64,000 nucleotides of DNA from Leuconostoc carnosum. Lineage in GTDB: Bacteria; Bacillota; Bacilli; Lactobacillales; Lactobacillaceae. The notes under the pieces are model-generated. The model did not search any database and was not told where the DNA came from. It saw only the letters and a list, made by a program, of their open reading frames with translations. Within the stretch, counting starts at the first letter, position 1. Each line of letters begins with the position of its first letter. The translations under genes were made by a program, and so were the position numbers. Of this stretch, positions 1-7,898 are shown in pieces. The DNA lies in the NCBI RefSeq assembly GCF_014207505.1, contig NZ_JACHGL010000005.1, positions 50,358-114,357 of the forward strand. Direction: 5' to 3'.

Positions 1-2
1 TG

Positions 3-170
3 GGATTTAATACTAATCCTGGTGATGGAAAAAAGTTTAATGGTTATTTGATGCCACAGCAAGGCTCAATTGGATGGGATACATCTAATCTGTTAGCAAC
101 TGCCACTGTAAGGCTTCAGGATGGGAAAGTGATTACTGTTACTCACAAAGTTACCCCAGTAAATAATTAA
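3..170 (+). CDS. C-terminal end of an unknown protein (partial)
   Basis: Only the last 55 codons are inside the window; the reading frame is open from position 3 and stops with TAA at 168-170. The residues are rich in Gly, Thr, Asn and Val with a short beta-like tail (KVITVTHKVTPVNN), the kind of composition seen in secreted or phage/surface proteins, but no family is recognisable. A strong hairpin terminator follows about 60 bp downstream, which supports this being a genuine gene end. Function is unknown. Confidence 0.45.
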   Translation, partial: GFNTNPGDGKKFNGYLMPQQGSIGWDTSNLLATATVRLQDGKVITVTHKVTPVNN

Positions 171-232
171 ATTGAGCGACTGCTATTATTTAATTCTAGC
201 TTTTATGTAAGCATAATTTAAATATAATATTT

Positions 233-275
233 AAGTAGGCCTCTTCGTAATTTTGACGAAGAAGCCTACTTTTAT
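233..275. terminator. Strong hairpin, probably bidirectional terminator
   Basis: Two 16-base arms (AAGTAGGCCTCTTCGT and ACGAAGAAGCCTACTT) pair with a single mismatch around a loop of about 8 bases and are followed by a T-rich run. The hairpin lies after the unknown gene ending at 170 and also abuts the 3' end of the small minus-strand frame at 272-457, so it can serve both strands. Confidence 0.75.
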
Positions 276-457
276 TTTGTGCTGAATTTATATAAATTTT
301 GCTCGTACAATTGAATATTTTGAAGAGATTTAATCGCATTATCTAGCTCATTGTTGATCTGATGATACTGTTGTTGCATTTGTTTGTCGTTTGAATACCA
401 TGACAGACTTTCTTGATTAAAAATCTCAAGTGAACTCTCAGTCAGGTGATAGGACAA
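272..457 (-). CDS. Possible small hypothetical protein or gene remnant
   Basis: A 61-residue frame opening with TTG and having no clear Shine-Dalgarno. The product is polar and Gln/Asn/Tyr rich (for example QMQQQYHQINNELDNAI), predicted helical, with no recognisable motif. A stop lies just upstream in the same frame. It ends within a strong terminator, the only argument for it being real. It sits in a decayed region next to an insertion sequence and may be a leftover fragment of a larger gene. Confidence 0.25.
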   Translation of the reverse strand: MSYHLTESSLEIFNQESLSWYSNDKQMQQQYHQINNELDNAIKSLQNIQLYEQNLYKFSTK

Positions 458-551
458 TCTACCAAATCACTTTGTTTTCCAAAAACGCCACCAACTTTTA
501 GGTATGATTCTGCTCAGAAGTCAATAAATTAGACTATTTTTATTCAGTTAC

Positions 552-1394
552 TTAGGCAACATTTGAGATACGATTTCGATTATAAAAATTGATATACCAA
601 CCAATGGCTGCTTGGACTTCAGTTAATGTTTGGTATGCCTTCAAATACACCTCTTCACGCTTCAATATTGAATGAAACGCTTCCATACGGCCATTATCGT
701 ACGGATGTCCTTTGAGTGAATAAGAATGTTTCAAGCCATAATTTTGGCATTTAATATTAAACTCAGCACTCGTGTATTGTGACCCCATATCTGAATGAAT
801 AATTAATGGCTTTCGATGCTTATCTAACGCCATCTGTAAGGCACTTGTGGCTAGCTCGGCTGTCATTGTATCGCCAATTTTATAGTCCAATACTTTTCTC
901 TTCTCAGGATCCGAAACGGTCGCTAAATAGACCCATCTGTGATCAGTCAACTGAATATAAGTGATATCTGTTTGCCAAACACCGCTCAAATCATGCAAGT
1001 GTCTAATCAGATTGGGTTTTTGCTCAACCGTCACAACAGTTTTGGGTTTGCGATAACGTTTTTGCATGCGGGATTTAATCCCTAATTCACGCATCAATTT
1101 GAGTGTCATATACTCAGATACTTTCGGACCGTCGGTTTGTTGACTATAAGCAGCAATACGGCGATAACCATAAAATTTAAAGGTTTTCCAAACGTCTAAA
1201 ATATAAGGTTTCAGGGATTCTCTACGCTTTTCTTGTCGACTGGGCTGCCAATGGCGCCAGTTGTAATAGGTACTAGGTTTGATTTTAAGTGCACTTAAAA
1301 TACGCACAAGCGCGTAGCCTTGTGCTAAAAATTGGTTAACTAGCGGCAATCCCACATTACGGACTATTTTTTGGCTAGTAAGATGGCCGCTCAA
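552..1394 (-). CDS. IS3-family transposase OrfB (DDE integrase-like)
   Basis: A 280-residue catalytic subunit with an HTH_21-like N-terminal part and an rve (retroviral integrase) core. The DDE triad is visible: Asp in WQTDITYI, Asp in IIHSDMGSQY, and Glu in the GRMEAFHSILKRE segment. The C-terminal YINFYNRNRI resembles the usual 'YN..R.H..L' IS3 ending. It begins with a TTG codon directly after OrfA with no good ribosome-binding site, as expected for a part normally made as a fusion. All catalytic residues are intact. Confidence 0.88.
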   Translation of the reverse strand: MSGHLTSQKIVRNVGLPLVNQFLAQGYALVRILSALKIKPSTYYNWRHWQPSRQEKRRESLKPYILDVWKTFKFYGYRRIAAYSQQTDGPKVSEYMTLKLMRELGIKSRMQKRYRKPKTVVTVEQKPNLIRHLHDLSGVWQTDITYIQLTDHRWVYLATVSDPEKRKVLDYKIGDTMTAELATSALQMALDKHRKPLIIHSDMGSQYTSAEFNIKCQNYGLKHSYSLKGHPYDNGRMEAFHSILKREEVYLKAYQTLTEVQAAIGWYINFYNRNRISNVA

Positions 1395-1400
1395 TGCCTG

Positions 1401-1643
1401 TCAGGCTATGCGTGATAAAATTTCGTTTTCTTCCTCCAAAATAGCGAGGCGCTTCTCTAGTTGCTTGACGTCTTTTAAAGTCTTTGACTGACCCTTGATC
1501 ATGATTGGGGTAGCTTGTTTAACCCAAATAGCAATAGAATCTTTCGACGGACCAAATTCTTCTGCTAATGATTTAAGTGAACGGCCTTCTTGGTGAAGTT
1601 TAACCAATGAATCTTTGAAATCTTGTGAATAACGAATTGACAT
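1401..1643 (-). CDS. IS3-family transposase OrfA (HTH subunit)
   Basis: An 80-residue OrfA. The N-terminal helix-turn-helix (YSQDFKDSLVKLHQEGRS...LAEEFG) recognises the IS ends, and a C-terminal leucine-zipper-like helix (LEKRLAILEEENEIL) is usual for IS3 OrfA proteins. It is shorter than many relatives and ends at a TGA. OrfB continues in the same frame two codons after that stop, whereas IS3 elements normally express OrfAB through a -1 frameshift. This copy may therefore be unable to make the OrfAB fusion by the usual route. Confidence 0.85.
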   Translation of the reverse strand: MSIRYSQDFKDSLVKLHQEGRSLKSLAEEFGPSKDSIAIWVKQATPIMIKGQSKTLKDVKQLEKRLAILEEENEILSRIA

Positions 1644-1692
1644 AAAAAATACTCCTATACTTTCATTTTACGGACTGAATAAAAATAGTCCA

Positions 1693-3544
1693 TTTTTTTA
1701 GTATAAGAGCATCAGCTATTGATGCGGCATTGAAGAAGCAACAAGCTGCTAATGATGCTTACGATAAGGAAGAGGCACAATACAAGGTGGACAAAGCCAA
1801 GTACGATAAAGACAAAGCCCAATATGACAAAGACAAGGCCCAGTATGATAAGGATGAGGCTGCCTTTGAAAACAGGACTGATGTCAATACTGAAATTCAA
1901 GCGCTGACCCAAAATCATGATAATCATGATCAATATGATACTTTTATGACAGCAGACGTTAACCAAAAAACTGGTGAGTTCACACTGACTCATGACATGA
2001 ATGATGGCGTATCAATCATTGGTCATGGTGTTTTGAAAGGTAAATTTAATTGGAAAGTCACTTCAAAGGGCGATGGATCTGAAGTCATCATTGCAGACTC
2101 TATTACTTTAACGTCATACAAGTATACAAATGAACATCCTAACACAGCTGCTAATAAAAATATCAATTTCCACGTCTATGATAATTCTGGCAAGGAATTA
2201 TTTGTTGTCAATCATGATGGCGAGAGCACCTTTACCAAAGACATCAATAAAACGGTATCACTGGGTACGAGCTTTACTTTGAAACCTAACGAATCAACCG
2301 ATAAGCAACAAATTTTGAAGGTTGATGATAACTGGGTTTATAATACGCATGGTCAAATCTATACGAAATTTACCAATACAAATAAACAACCAACCGCACC
2401 AACACCACCCAAAGCTCCAACTGAACCTGCTAAGCCAACACCAATCAAGGGAACCTATGGCTTGACTCAATTTATTGTGACCCCAGAACCTAAAAAAGAT
2501 GTTGATGCAGGTCAAAATGCTGGAGATAAGGATGGTTCTGATAACAGGAAGTCTGTGATAAAGGGTGATGAGTTAACTTATTCATTGAAGACAACAGATT
2601 TGCCAGCTGATCGCACTGACGATATGAAGACTATCAAGTACGTTGACACATTGCCAAAATAAGTGGACTACAAGTCAGCGAAAGTCTATTCCAAAGATGG
2701 CAAGACTGATTTAACCAAGTATTTCAAAATTAGTTATGATAAAAAGACACGCATGTTTACAGCGGAAGCGAATGCAGATTATTTGAAACTGATTAACGCA
2801 AATAAGACAAAAGCTTTCGAATTACCAATTGTAGATGTCTATGCGATTGCCAATACTTCAAATGCTAAGTTCGACAACACATACGATATTTGGGAAAACG
2901 ATTCAAAGACGGAATCAAATACCGTTGAGAACACCACACCTGAAATTAAGTCTAAAAAAGATGTTGAATCAGGCGAGGCAAAAGGTGACTCTGACAAGTC
3001 AATTGATGGTGATGAAATCAAGAAGGGGCAAGAAATTACTTATACGCTAACAGTTAACGACTTACCAGCCAACCGTGCCAGCGATTTAAGGACATTTAAA
3101 TACGTTGATACATTGCCAAAGGAAGTGGATTATAAGTCAGCGAAGGTCTATTCAAAAGACGGTAAGACTGATCTAACTAAGTATTTCAAGATTAGTTATG
3201 ATGAAGAGACTCGAGTCTTGACAGCTGAGGCTAACGCAGACTTTTTGAAGTTAGCGAATGCAGATAAAACAAAAGCCTTTGCCTTACCAGTGGTTGATGT
3301 TTATGTAACAGCTAACAAAGATAATGCCACGATTAAGAATACGTATGACATCTGGGAAAACGGTTCAAAGACGGAATCAAATACTGTCGAGAACAAAACG
3401 CCAGGTGTTACACCAACACCCACGCCAAATACGAGCTATGTTGAAGCGCCAAAGGGTGGGTTATATGGGGCGATTGCGACGATTGCACTAGCAGGCGCAG
3501 CCTTTGGATTTCGCAAGCCAATCAAGAAATGGTTCCACAAATAA
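1693..3544 (+). pseudogene. Truncated antigen I/II-like surface adhesin
   Basis: The frame runs open from the right end of the IS element (no start codon with an RBS is present), so the signal peptide and N-terminus are missing. What remains is a heptad-like alanine/lysine repeat (KAQYDKD repeated, as in the A-region of antigen I/II proteins), a beta-rich domain with GHGVLKGKFNWKV resembling a GbpC/Spa-type fold, a proline linker, then two tandem 154-residue isopeptide-adhesin-like domains. A TAA at 2660-2662 interrupts the first of these where the second copy has GAA (Glu). The C-terminus has a hydrophobic segment and a basic tail (FRKPIKKWFHK), but I find no LPxTG motif before it. Being both truncated and nonsense-mutated, it is probably non-functional. 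Family assignment is inferred from the domain pattern. Confidence 0.8.
2492..3411 (+). repeat. Two tandem 462-bp adhesin domain repeats
   Basis: Unit 1 (2492-2953) and unit 2 (2954-3411) are offset by exactly 462 nt (154 codons) and encode near-identical stretches such as KYVDTLPK, VDYKSAKVYSKDGKTDLTKY and YDIWEN-SKTESNTVEN. The unequal spot is the TAA at 2660 in unit 1 against GAA in unit 2. Such repeats are typical of stalk domains in Gram-positive adhesins. Confidence 0.85.
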
Positions 3545-3553
3545 CAATATTTG

Positions 3554-3580
3554 ACAGTGCCCCAGGGCATTGTTTTTTTG
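3554..3580 (+). terminator. Terminator after adhesin pseudogene
   Basis: ACAGTGCCC and GGGCATTGT form a 9-bp stem (one G-T pair) with a two-base apex, followed by a run of T. It lies 10 bp after the adhesin stop codon. Confidence 0.75.
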
Positions 3581-3830
3581 TTTTGTCCTTATCAATCGAT
3601 AACACAATGAACAATATACCTTGTTTTGTTATTCACAAAGTGGTATATTTAAGAGGATCAGAAGAGGTCTTGACATGCGATTTCAGTAGTCTGCTTTCAT
3701 CAAAAATTACAATTAACTTGCAAGAAATTATCATATCTCACTTCATATATTTACTGTTGTTGCATGGCTTTTCAAAACATTTTTCTAAAGTTAAACAGTG
3801 AGTCAATCAAACCTGATTTACTGCGCAAAT

Positions 3831-3855
3831 AAAGCCGTCCATTGATGGCTTTTTT
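3831..3855 (+). terminator. Second hairpin with T-run
   Basis: AAAGCCGTC and GATGGCTTT pair around a short loop and are followed by TTTTTG. No gene lies between it and the previous terminator, so the transcript it ends is unclear; it may be a remnant of a lost gene. Confidence 0.55.
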
Positions 3856-4010
3856 GTGTTCGATTATAAACAAGCGCACTTGTCAATTGAGACAGACATA
3901 GTTACTTGACGACTATTAATTAAATTGATTAGCACAATATTATGAGAGGATCTTACCAATCGTTTTAGTTAAAATCCAGTCTAATATCAATGTCAATAAC
4001 AGTCTAACGG

Positions 4011-4136
4011 CTAACATACACGTCAGTATATTACAAACATATTCACGTGTATGTTAGTCACTATATACGTAAATATAGATGTGTATATAAGCGTGTATAT
4101 GTTAGCCCATATAATGATGTTATATACACTAACATA
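4011..4136. repeat. Cluster of inverted copies of a CTAACATACAC-like motif
   Basis: Four related copies lie in alternating orientation: CTAACATACACGT (4011-4023), ACGTGTATGTTAG (4045-4057), GCGTGTATATGTTAG (4091-4105) and TATATACACTAACATA (4121-4136). The first two form a perfect 13-base inverted repeat. The block is in a gene-free stretch between the adhesin pseudogene and the IS30 element; the rest of 3856-4183 shows no gene. It could be a binding-site cluster, a relic of a replication origin or an insertion hot spot. Nothing in the sequence decides between these. Confidence 0.6.
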
Positions 4137-4183
4137 AATACATTACCTACGTCTTAAAACCTTGTTATAACACTATTTGCTCA

Positions 4184-5349
4184 GTTGTTCACTTTTGTTT
4201 TTCTTAACATTTTAACTATTGACCGAATGTCAATTTTATAGTCTTATTGAGAGAAGGAATAATTGCCACATGACTAAGAAAAACCCAAATTCCAAATATG
4301 GTCGCCTTAATTTTACAGAGCGCGTTACCATCAAAAATATGATTGACGCGGGTAAAACCAATGCGGAAATTGCTCGAAAGCTAAACCGACCTCGAGCAAC
4401 CATTACACACGAATTGCAGCGTAATGCTCGTGTCATGACTTGGCGTGGCAAAAAGAAAATATTGCGCCATACCTACGAACCTGTGCAAGCCACTAGACGT
4501 GCTGAGTATTATCAATCAAAGTCGCATCGTTCACAGCCTAAAATCACACCTAGAAAACGCGAAAAGATAGATTACTATCTCAAAAAGAAACATTGGTCCC
4601 CAGAACGAATTGCACATGGTGTGCCACGAATTGGTGTATGCACACGAACAATCTATAACTGGATTCTTAATCGCAACCTGAGTGCAACATTAAATGATTT
4701 ACCGCTTAAAGGCAAAAGACGCAGGCATCTAAGAGCCAAACCAGTTAATCCAGAACATAAACGGATGATGATTGAAACGCGTTCAATTCACAACCGTCCA
4801 GAAGTCATCAATAATCGTTCAACATTTGGTCATTGGGAAATTGATGGGGTGATGAGTCCTCAAGATTCCCAATCTTTCGTGATCACATTTGTGGAACGAA
4901 AAACACGTTTTATGGTTGGTGTCAAAGTTAAAAGTAAGAGTTCAGATGATGTCAAAACAGCCATTGATACCTTTATGTCAAGGTTTGAGAATGTTTGTGA
5001 CAGTATAACATGTGATCGTGGCACAGAATTCACCAGTGGTTTATTTATTTACAGCATTGAAGATACGTATGGCAAAAAGTTATATTACGCTGATCCACAA
5101 TCACCAGGTCAACGAGGTACAAACGAACGCATGAATCGTGAATTAAGGCGTGTATTTCCTGCTGGTTATGACTTTACTAAGATTACTCAACGTAAGCTTC
5201 AAAACGCCATTCAGGACATCAATGAGCGTCCTAGAAATGTGCTCAGGTTTAAAACCCCTGAAAAAGTCTTTACTAAGCGAATCATGGCAGCTTAATCATC
5301 AATAGATGCTAAAAATCGCTAATTGTTAAGACAGTTCAAAGTCAATAGC
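4184..5349 (+). mobile_element. IS30-family insertion sequence
   Basis: One DDE transposase occupies most of the element. Candidate imperfect ends are GTTGTTCACTTT...TCTTAACA starting near 4184 and the complement GCTATTGACTTT...TCTTAACA ending near 5349 (18 of 26 bases agree), giving about 1.17 kb, a normal IS30 size. I do not see a target duplication, so the exact ends are tentative. The element lies outside the predicted ICE. Confidence 0.6.
4270..5295 (+). CDS. IS30-family transposase
   Basis: A 341-residue transposase. The N-terminal HTH (LNFTERVTIKNMIDAGKT...EIARKLNRPRATITHEL) is the IS30 DNA-binding signature. The catalytic DDE residues are seen in FGHWEIDGVM, SITCDRGTEF and GTNERMNRELRRVFP. 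The ATG at 4270 is chosen because a GAGAAGGAA ribosome-binding site lies about 10 bases upstream and the protein then begins like its relatives; an upstream TTG at 4219 would add 17 residues without family support. No defect is apparent. Confidence 0.9.
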   Translation: MTKKNPNSKYGRLNFTERVTIKNMIDAGKTNAEIARKLNRPRATITHELQRNARVMTWRGKKKILRHTYEPVQATRRAEYYQSKSHRSQPKITPRKREKIDYYLKKKHWSPERIAHGVPRIGVCTRTIYNWILNRNLSATLNDLPLKGKRRRHLRAKPVNPEHKRMMIETRSIHNRPEVINNRSTFGHWEIDGVMSPQDSQSFVITFVERKTRFMVGVKVKSKSSDDVKTAIDTFMSRFENVCDSITCDRGTEFTSGLFIYSIEDTYGKKLYYADPQSPGQRGTNERMNRELRRVFPAGYDFTKITQRKLQNAIQDINERPRNVLRFKTPEKVFTKRIMAA

Positions 5350-5623
5350 TTTGGGCTGCATTTTTGCGTATAATAATAGCCAGATAAACACGAATTTAGG
5401 GTTTGATTGGCTTAAAAAAGTCAAAATGACAATGCAAAAACTAAATATGCGACCAACATCAAACATCAAAAATAAATTATGGTAGCTGAAATTTAGAAAC
5501 GCAAAACCGCAAATAGCACAAAAACAGTCTTTGTAATCAGATTGTAAACAAATCCGCTATCACAATAGCGACAACGGATTAGCGAAAATCAAATCAATTT
5601 TTTTTGATTATTTGTTACTTTAG
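5350..5623. other. Gene-free flank of the ICE with nested hairpins
   Basis: No gene is recognisable here. AATCCG (5551-5556) and CGGATT (5575-5580) enclose a smaller CTAT/ATAG stem, and AATCAAA with TTTGATT pair at about 5590-5609 across a T-run. These structures lie directly outside the predicted left end of the ICE and could be a terminator for upstream transcription or part of the integration target. Confidence 0.4.
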
Positions 5624-5640
5624 GGGTTGACCGGAGTCTG
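5624..5640 (+). repeat. Candidate left inverted end of the ICE
   Basis: GGGTTGACCGGAGTCTG matches the complement of the right candidate end: the first 8 bases are identical and, allowing a one-base gap, 14 of 17 positions agree. It sits about 500 bp before the first cargo gene. Confidence 0.5.
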
Positions 5641-6142
5641 TAGAATAGTAAGCATAAGGTTTGATATAGGAGTTGAAATACTTCTGTAACATACCTTGTG
5701 CTTTTAATTTTGTAAAAAGGTTTAGTTTATTAAGAAAATCTAAAGAATACAAAAAAGCACAAAAAAAAGGCCAGTCAATGACTAGTCAATTTGTACATTG
5801 AAAACAAAATATACTCTTGATTGATAAAATAATGCCTTCGACAACGTTATTAATGAGAATCAAAAATTAAAGTTATTTCCAATAATCTAATTTTATATGA
5901 TTATAAGCCATCAATCAAGCGCAGGTACAGAGAGAACAGTTTGGTACTGTGTTGAAAAAAATCATAAGACCGATGAGATGAGCACTTATAGTGGCATATA
6001 AGTTGCGCCTAAGGCTTATGTTGCATAGCAATCATCAAGTGTGAAAAACTTTACAATATTCAGAGAGAAGCGTTTGACGATGGTTACCAAGGCAAGCTAT
6101 ATACTTTATTTCCATGAGCTGTATTTAACAATTGAAATTTTT
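5641..6142. other. Left ICE subterminal region without recognised gene
   Basis: About 500 bp with no convincing coding frame on either strand. A ten-base palindrome (TGACTAGTCA, 5779-5788) and small hairpins (for example ACAGT/ACTGT near 5940) are visible. A short plus-strand frame around 5924-6000 is open but lacks a start, a ribosome-binding site and any known match. The region may hold binding sites for transposition or a decayed gene. Confidence 0.4.
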
Positions 6143-7561
6143 CTAAATTAAAATTTTATTATATTTCTTCTTTAGATCATGCACTATTTCATTAAGATCT
6201 TTTGTAGATGTGGGGTCATTTTTTTGCAAGTAATCAGCATACAGCTTAATCATATTTGAAGTATCAACACCAAAAGAATTATGTATTTGGTCATTCTCAT
6301 TGACTATTTCAAGTAAATATTTCCAGTTATCATCATTTAAATCATTAGTAATTAAAATAATATTTTTCAAATAAAGATCTTTTGCTTGTGCATACGATTC
6401 AGAGCCCGAAAAAATTGAAATGATAAGTTCATGTAAGATAGGCAATTCATCTTTTAGTTTGAAGCATTCAATTAAATCTAACATATCGGCTGGATCAATA
6501 GCTCCATCTATAGAAAGTTTATTTAGATCCGTCCTCATAGAACCTTCGATTTTGATAATTCTTTGAATTTCATCTACTCTGTCTTTATAATTTTCACTAT
6601 TGATCACAAATGGATATAGCAAATACTTTCCAAGATTTTTTTGGAAATTGTTTTCTATAATACTTTTCTGAGTTTCCGATAGTGCTTGATATAAACGATT
6701 GTGTTTTCCTATAAATTTTTCAAAATAATTAACTCTCTCATCTATGTCTGTAAGCTCAACTTTATGTATTAATACTGTGTCACTTATCAATAAATCAGTG
6801 TATCTGGTAGGATTGGTCCTTAGTATTGCACATAATGCTCTAAAATTAATATCACGATATTTCTCAAAATTATCTGTTTTACTAATAAATACGAACTTAA
6901 ACATTGATTTGACTAATTCATCTTTTTGATCATCATACATTTTGTTGAGAAAAGAATCTTTGATGTATATATCCATTTTCTCTTCATTTTCAATTAATAA
7001 ACTCTGTTTTTCTGCCAAAAAATCTAGGAATTTACTGGTTATGTTGCCAATTAAAGACGGAGAAACAGTAAATAATTGATTAAACAATATATGAAAAAAG
7101 TGTGCAACAACGTACCTATCAGGTGTTTCTAAGTTTGCACCAAAGTCATTTAATGATGGATGTGAGCTGAAGTTTCGCCATTTTTTTAATTCAGTTATAG
7201 TTTGATATAATGTTTCCGAACTGAGTATAGGTGTCTTGTGTAAAGATTCGATTAGTTTTCCCTCCCAAGGAATCCATTTATCATTTTTAATATTATACTC
7301 AATGTTTTCATTAGTAGCATCTATTATTCTTTTCGCCTTCTCGTCATCATAAAGGCTAGATAATACGGTAATTTTCTCGATTAAGTCAACTATCATAACA
7401 GAATATAAAGAATTAACGGCAGATCTATAATTATGGTCATTGTAACAATTAATTGCTTCTTTAACGTATTCCTTTGTTTTTGCTGACACAATACGTTCTT
7501 GTTCAAATTGAAAGTCCATATAACTATCTCCATTTCCGATTGCTTCAAATAAATTATCCAT
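6143..7561 (-). CDS. HEPN-motif protein, candidate defence effector
   Basis: A 472-residue protein of unknown family. The N-terminal 150 residues form a helical HEPN-like domain: a helix with paired Tyr/Ala positions (YVKEAINCYNDHNYRSAVNSLY) and a second helix with LKKWRNFSSHP, which holds the R-N-x3-H motif (R129, H134) known as the RNase active site of HEPN domains. The remaining 320 residues are helical with no motif I recognise. It is transcribed away from the PHP-ATPase gene across a 337-bp shared promoter region. HEPN nucleases act in toxin-antitoxin and phage-defence systems, so an RNA-cleaving effector is likely, though substrate and trigger cannot be read from the sequence. It sits at the left edge of the ICE. 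Confidence 0.7.
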   Translation of the reverse strand: MDNLFEAIGNGDSYMDFQFEQERIVSAKTKEYVKEAINCYNDHNYRSAVNSLYSVMIVDLIEKITVLSSLYDDEKAKRIIDATNENIEYNIKNDKWIPWEGKLIESLHKTPILSSETLYQTITELKKWRNFSSHPSLNDFGANLETPDRYVVAHFFHILFNQLFTVSPSLIGNITSKFLDFLAEKQSLLIENEEKMDIYIKDSFLNKMYDDQKDELVKSMFKFVFISKTDNFEKYRDINFRALCAILRTNPTRYTDLLISDTVLIHKVELTDIDERVNYFEKFIGKHNRLYQALSETQKSIIENNFQKNLGKYLLYPFVINSENYKDRVDEIQRIIKIEGSMRTDLNKLSIDGAIDPADMLDLIECFKLKDELPILHELIISIFSGSESYAQAKDLYLKNIILITNDLNDDNWKYLLEIVNENDQIHNSFGVDTSNMIKLYADYLQKNDPTSTKDLNEIVHDLKKKYNKILI

Positions 7562-7898
7562 CTTTTAATATATTTTGTAAATAAAACTATTAACGTTTAT
7601 TTTGATTTTTCAATATAATTAGTATTCTTTACCAGAGTAATTGGGAAGTCTATTTATCACTAATCAAAACAATCAAGAAAAAGACTGTATAATTTGAGAC
7701 GTCTGTAAGACACATATTTTAACATACCCGAAGTTAATATTAAAACACTGCTTTTTAACAAAATTTTCTTAAAACAATATATTTTTAATTTGTTCAATAT
7801 ACAATCTATATTATTTAAATATAATCAATCTTACAGTGGTAAAATAATCATTGTAATCAATAGAATGATAATAATTAACTTTTAGGGAGAAATGGTAC
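7562..7898. promoter_or_regulatory. AT-rich divergent promoter region
   Basis: This 337-bp non-coding gap separates the divergent HEPN-motif gene and the PHP-ATPase gene. A TATAAT hexamer occurs near 7818-7826 on the plus strand, and an AGGGAGA ribosome-binding site lies 9 bases before the ATPase ATG at 7899. The rest is extremely AT-rich, and I cannot assign operators. Confidence 0.45.

Larger units (their letters stand above)
530..1692 (-). mobile_element. IS3-family (IS150-group) insertion sequence
   Basis: The element carries orfA and orfB transposase frames on the minus strand and is bounded by matching terminal inverted repeats: GACTATTTTTATTCAGT at about 532-548 and its complement ACTGAATAAAAATAGTC at 1674-1690. 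Total length of about 1.16 kb is typical for a compact IS3 element. I see no matching short target duplication: the left flank is ...AATAAAT and the right flank ...TTTTAGT. The right end interrupts the reading frame of the adhesin gene that follows. Confidence 0.88.

Noticed and set aside
3529-3801. Plus-strand open frame overlapping the adhesin end
   Set aside because: It runs through a terminator hairpin and encodes an implausible protein with no start signal.
4011-4136. Repeat block considered as CRISPR
   Set aside because: Copies alternate in orientation, spacing is irregular, unit length is about 13 bases and no cas genes are near.
4184-5349. IS30 element considered as recombinase of the ICE
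   Set aside because: It lies outside the candidate ICE ends and has its own plausible IS ends; the second IS30-like gene at 29194 lies beside the relaxase.
5924-6000. Short open frame in the left ICE subterminal region
   Set aside because: No start codon with a ribosome-binding site, short, no recognisable homology; kept only as an unassigned region.
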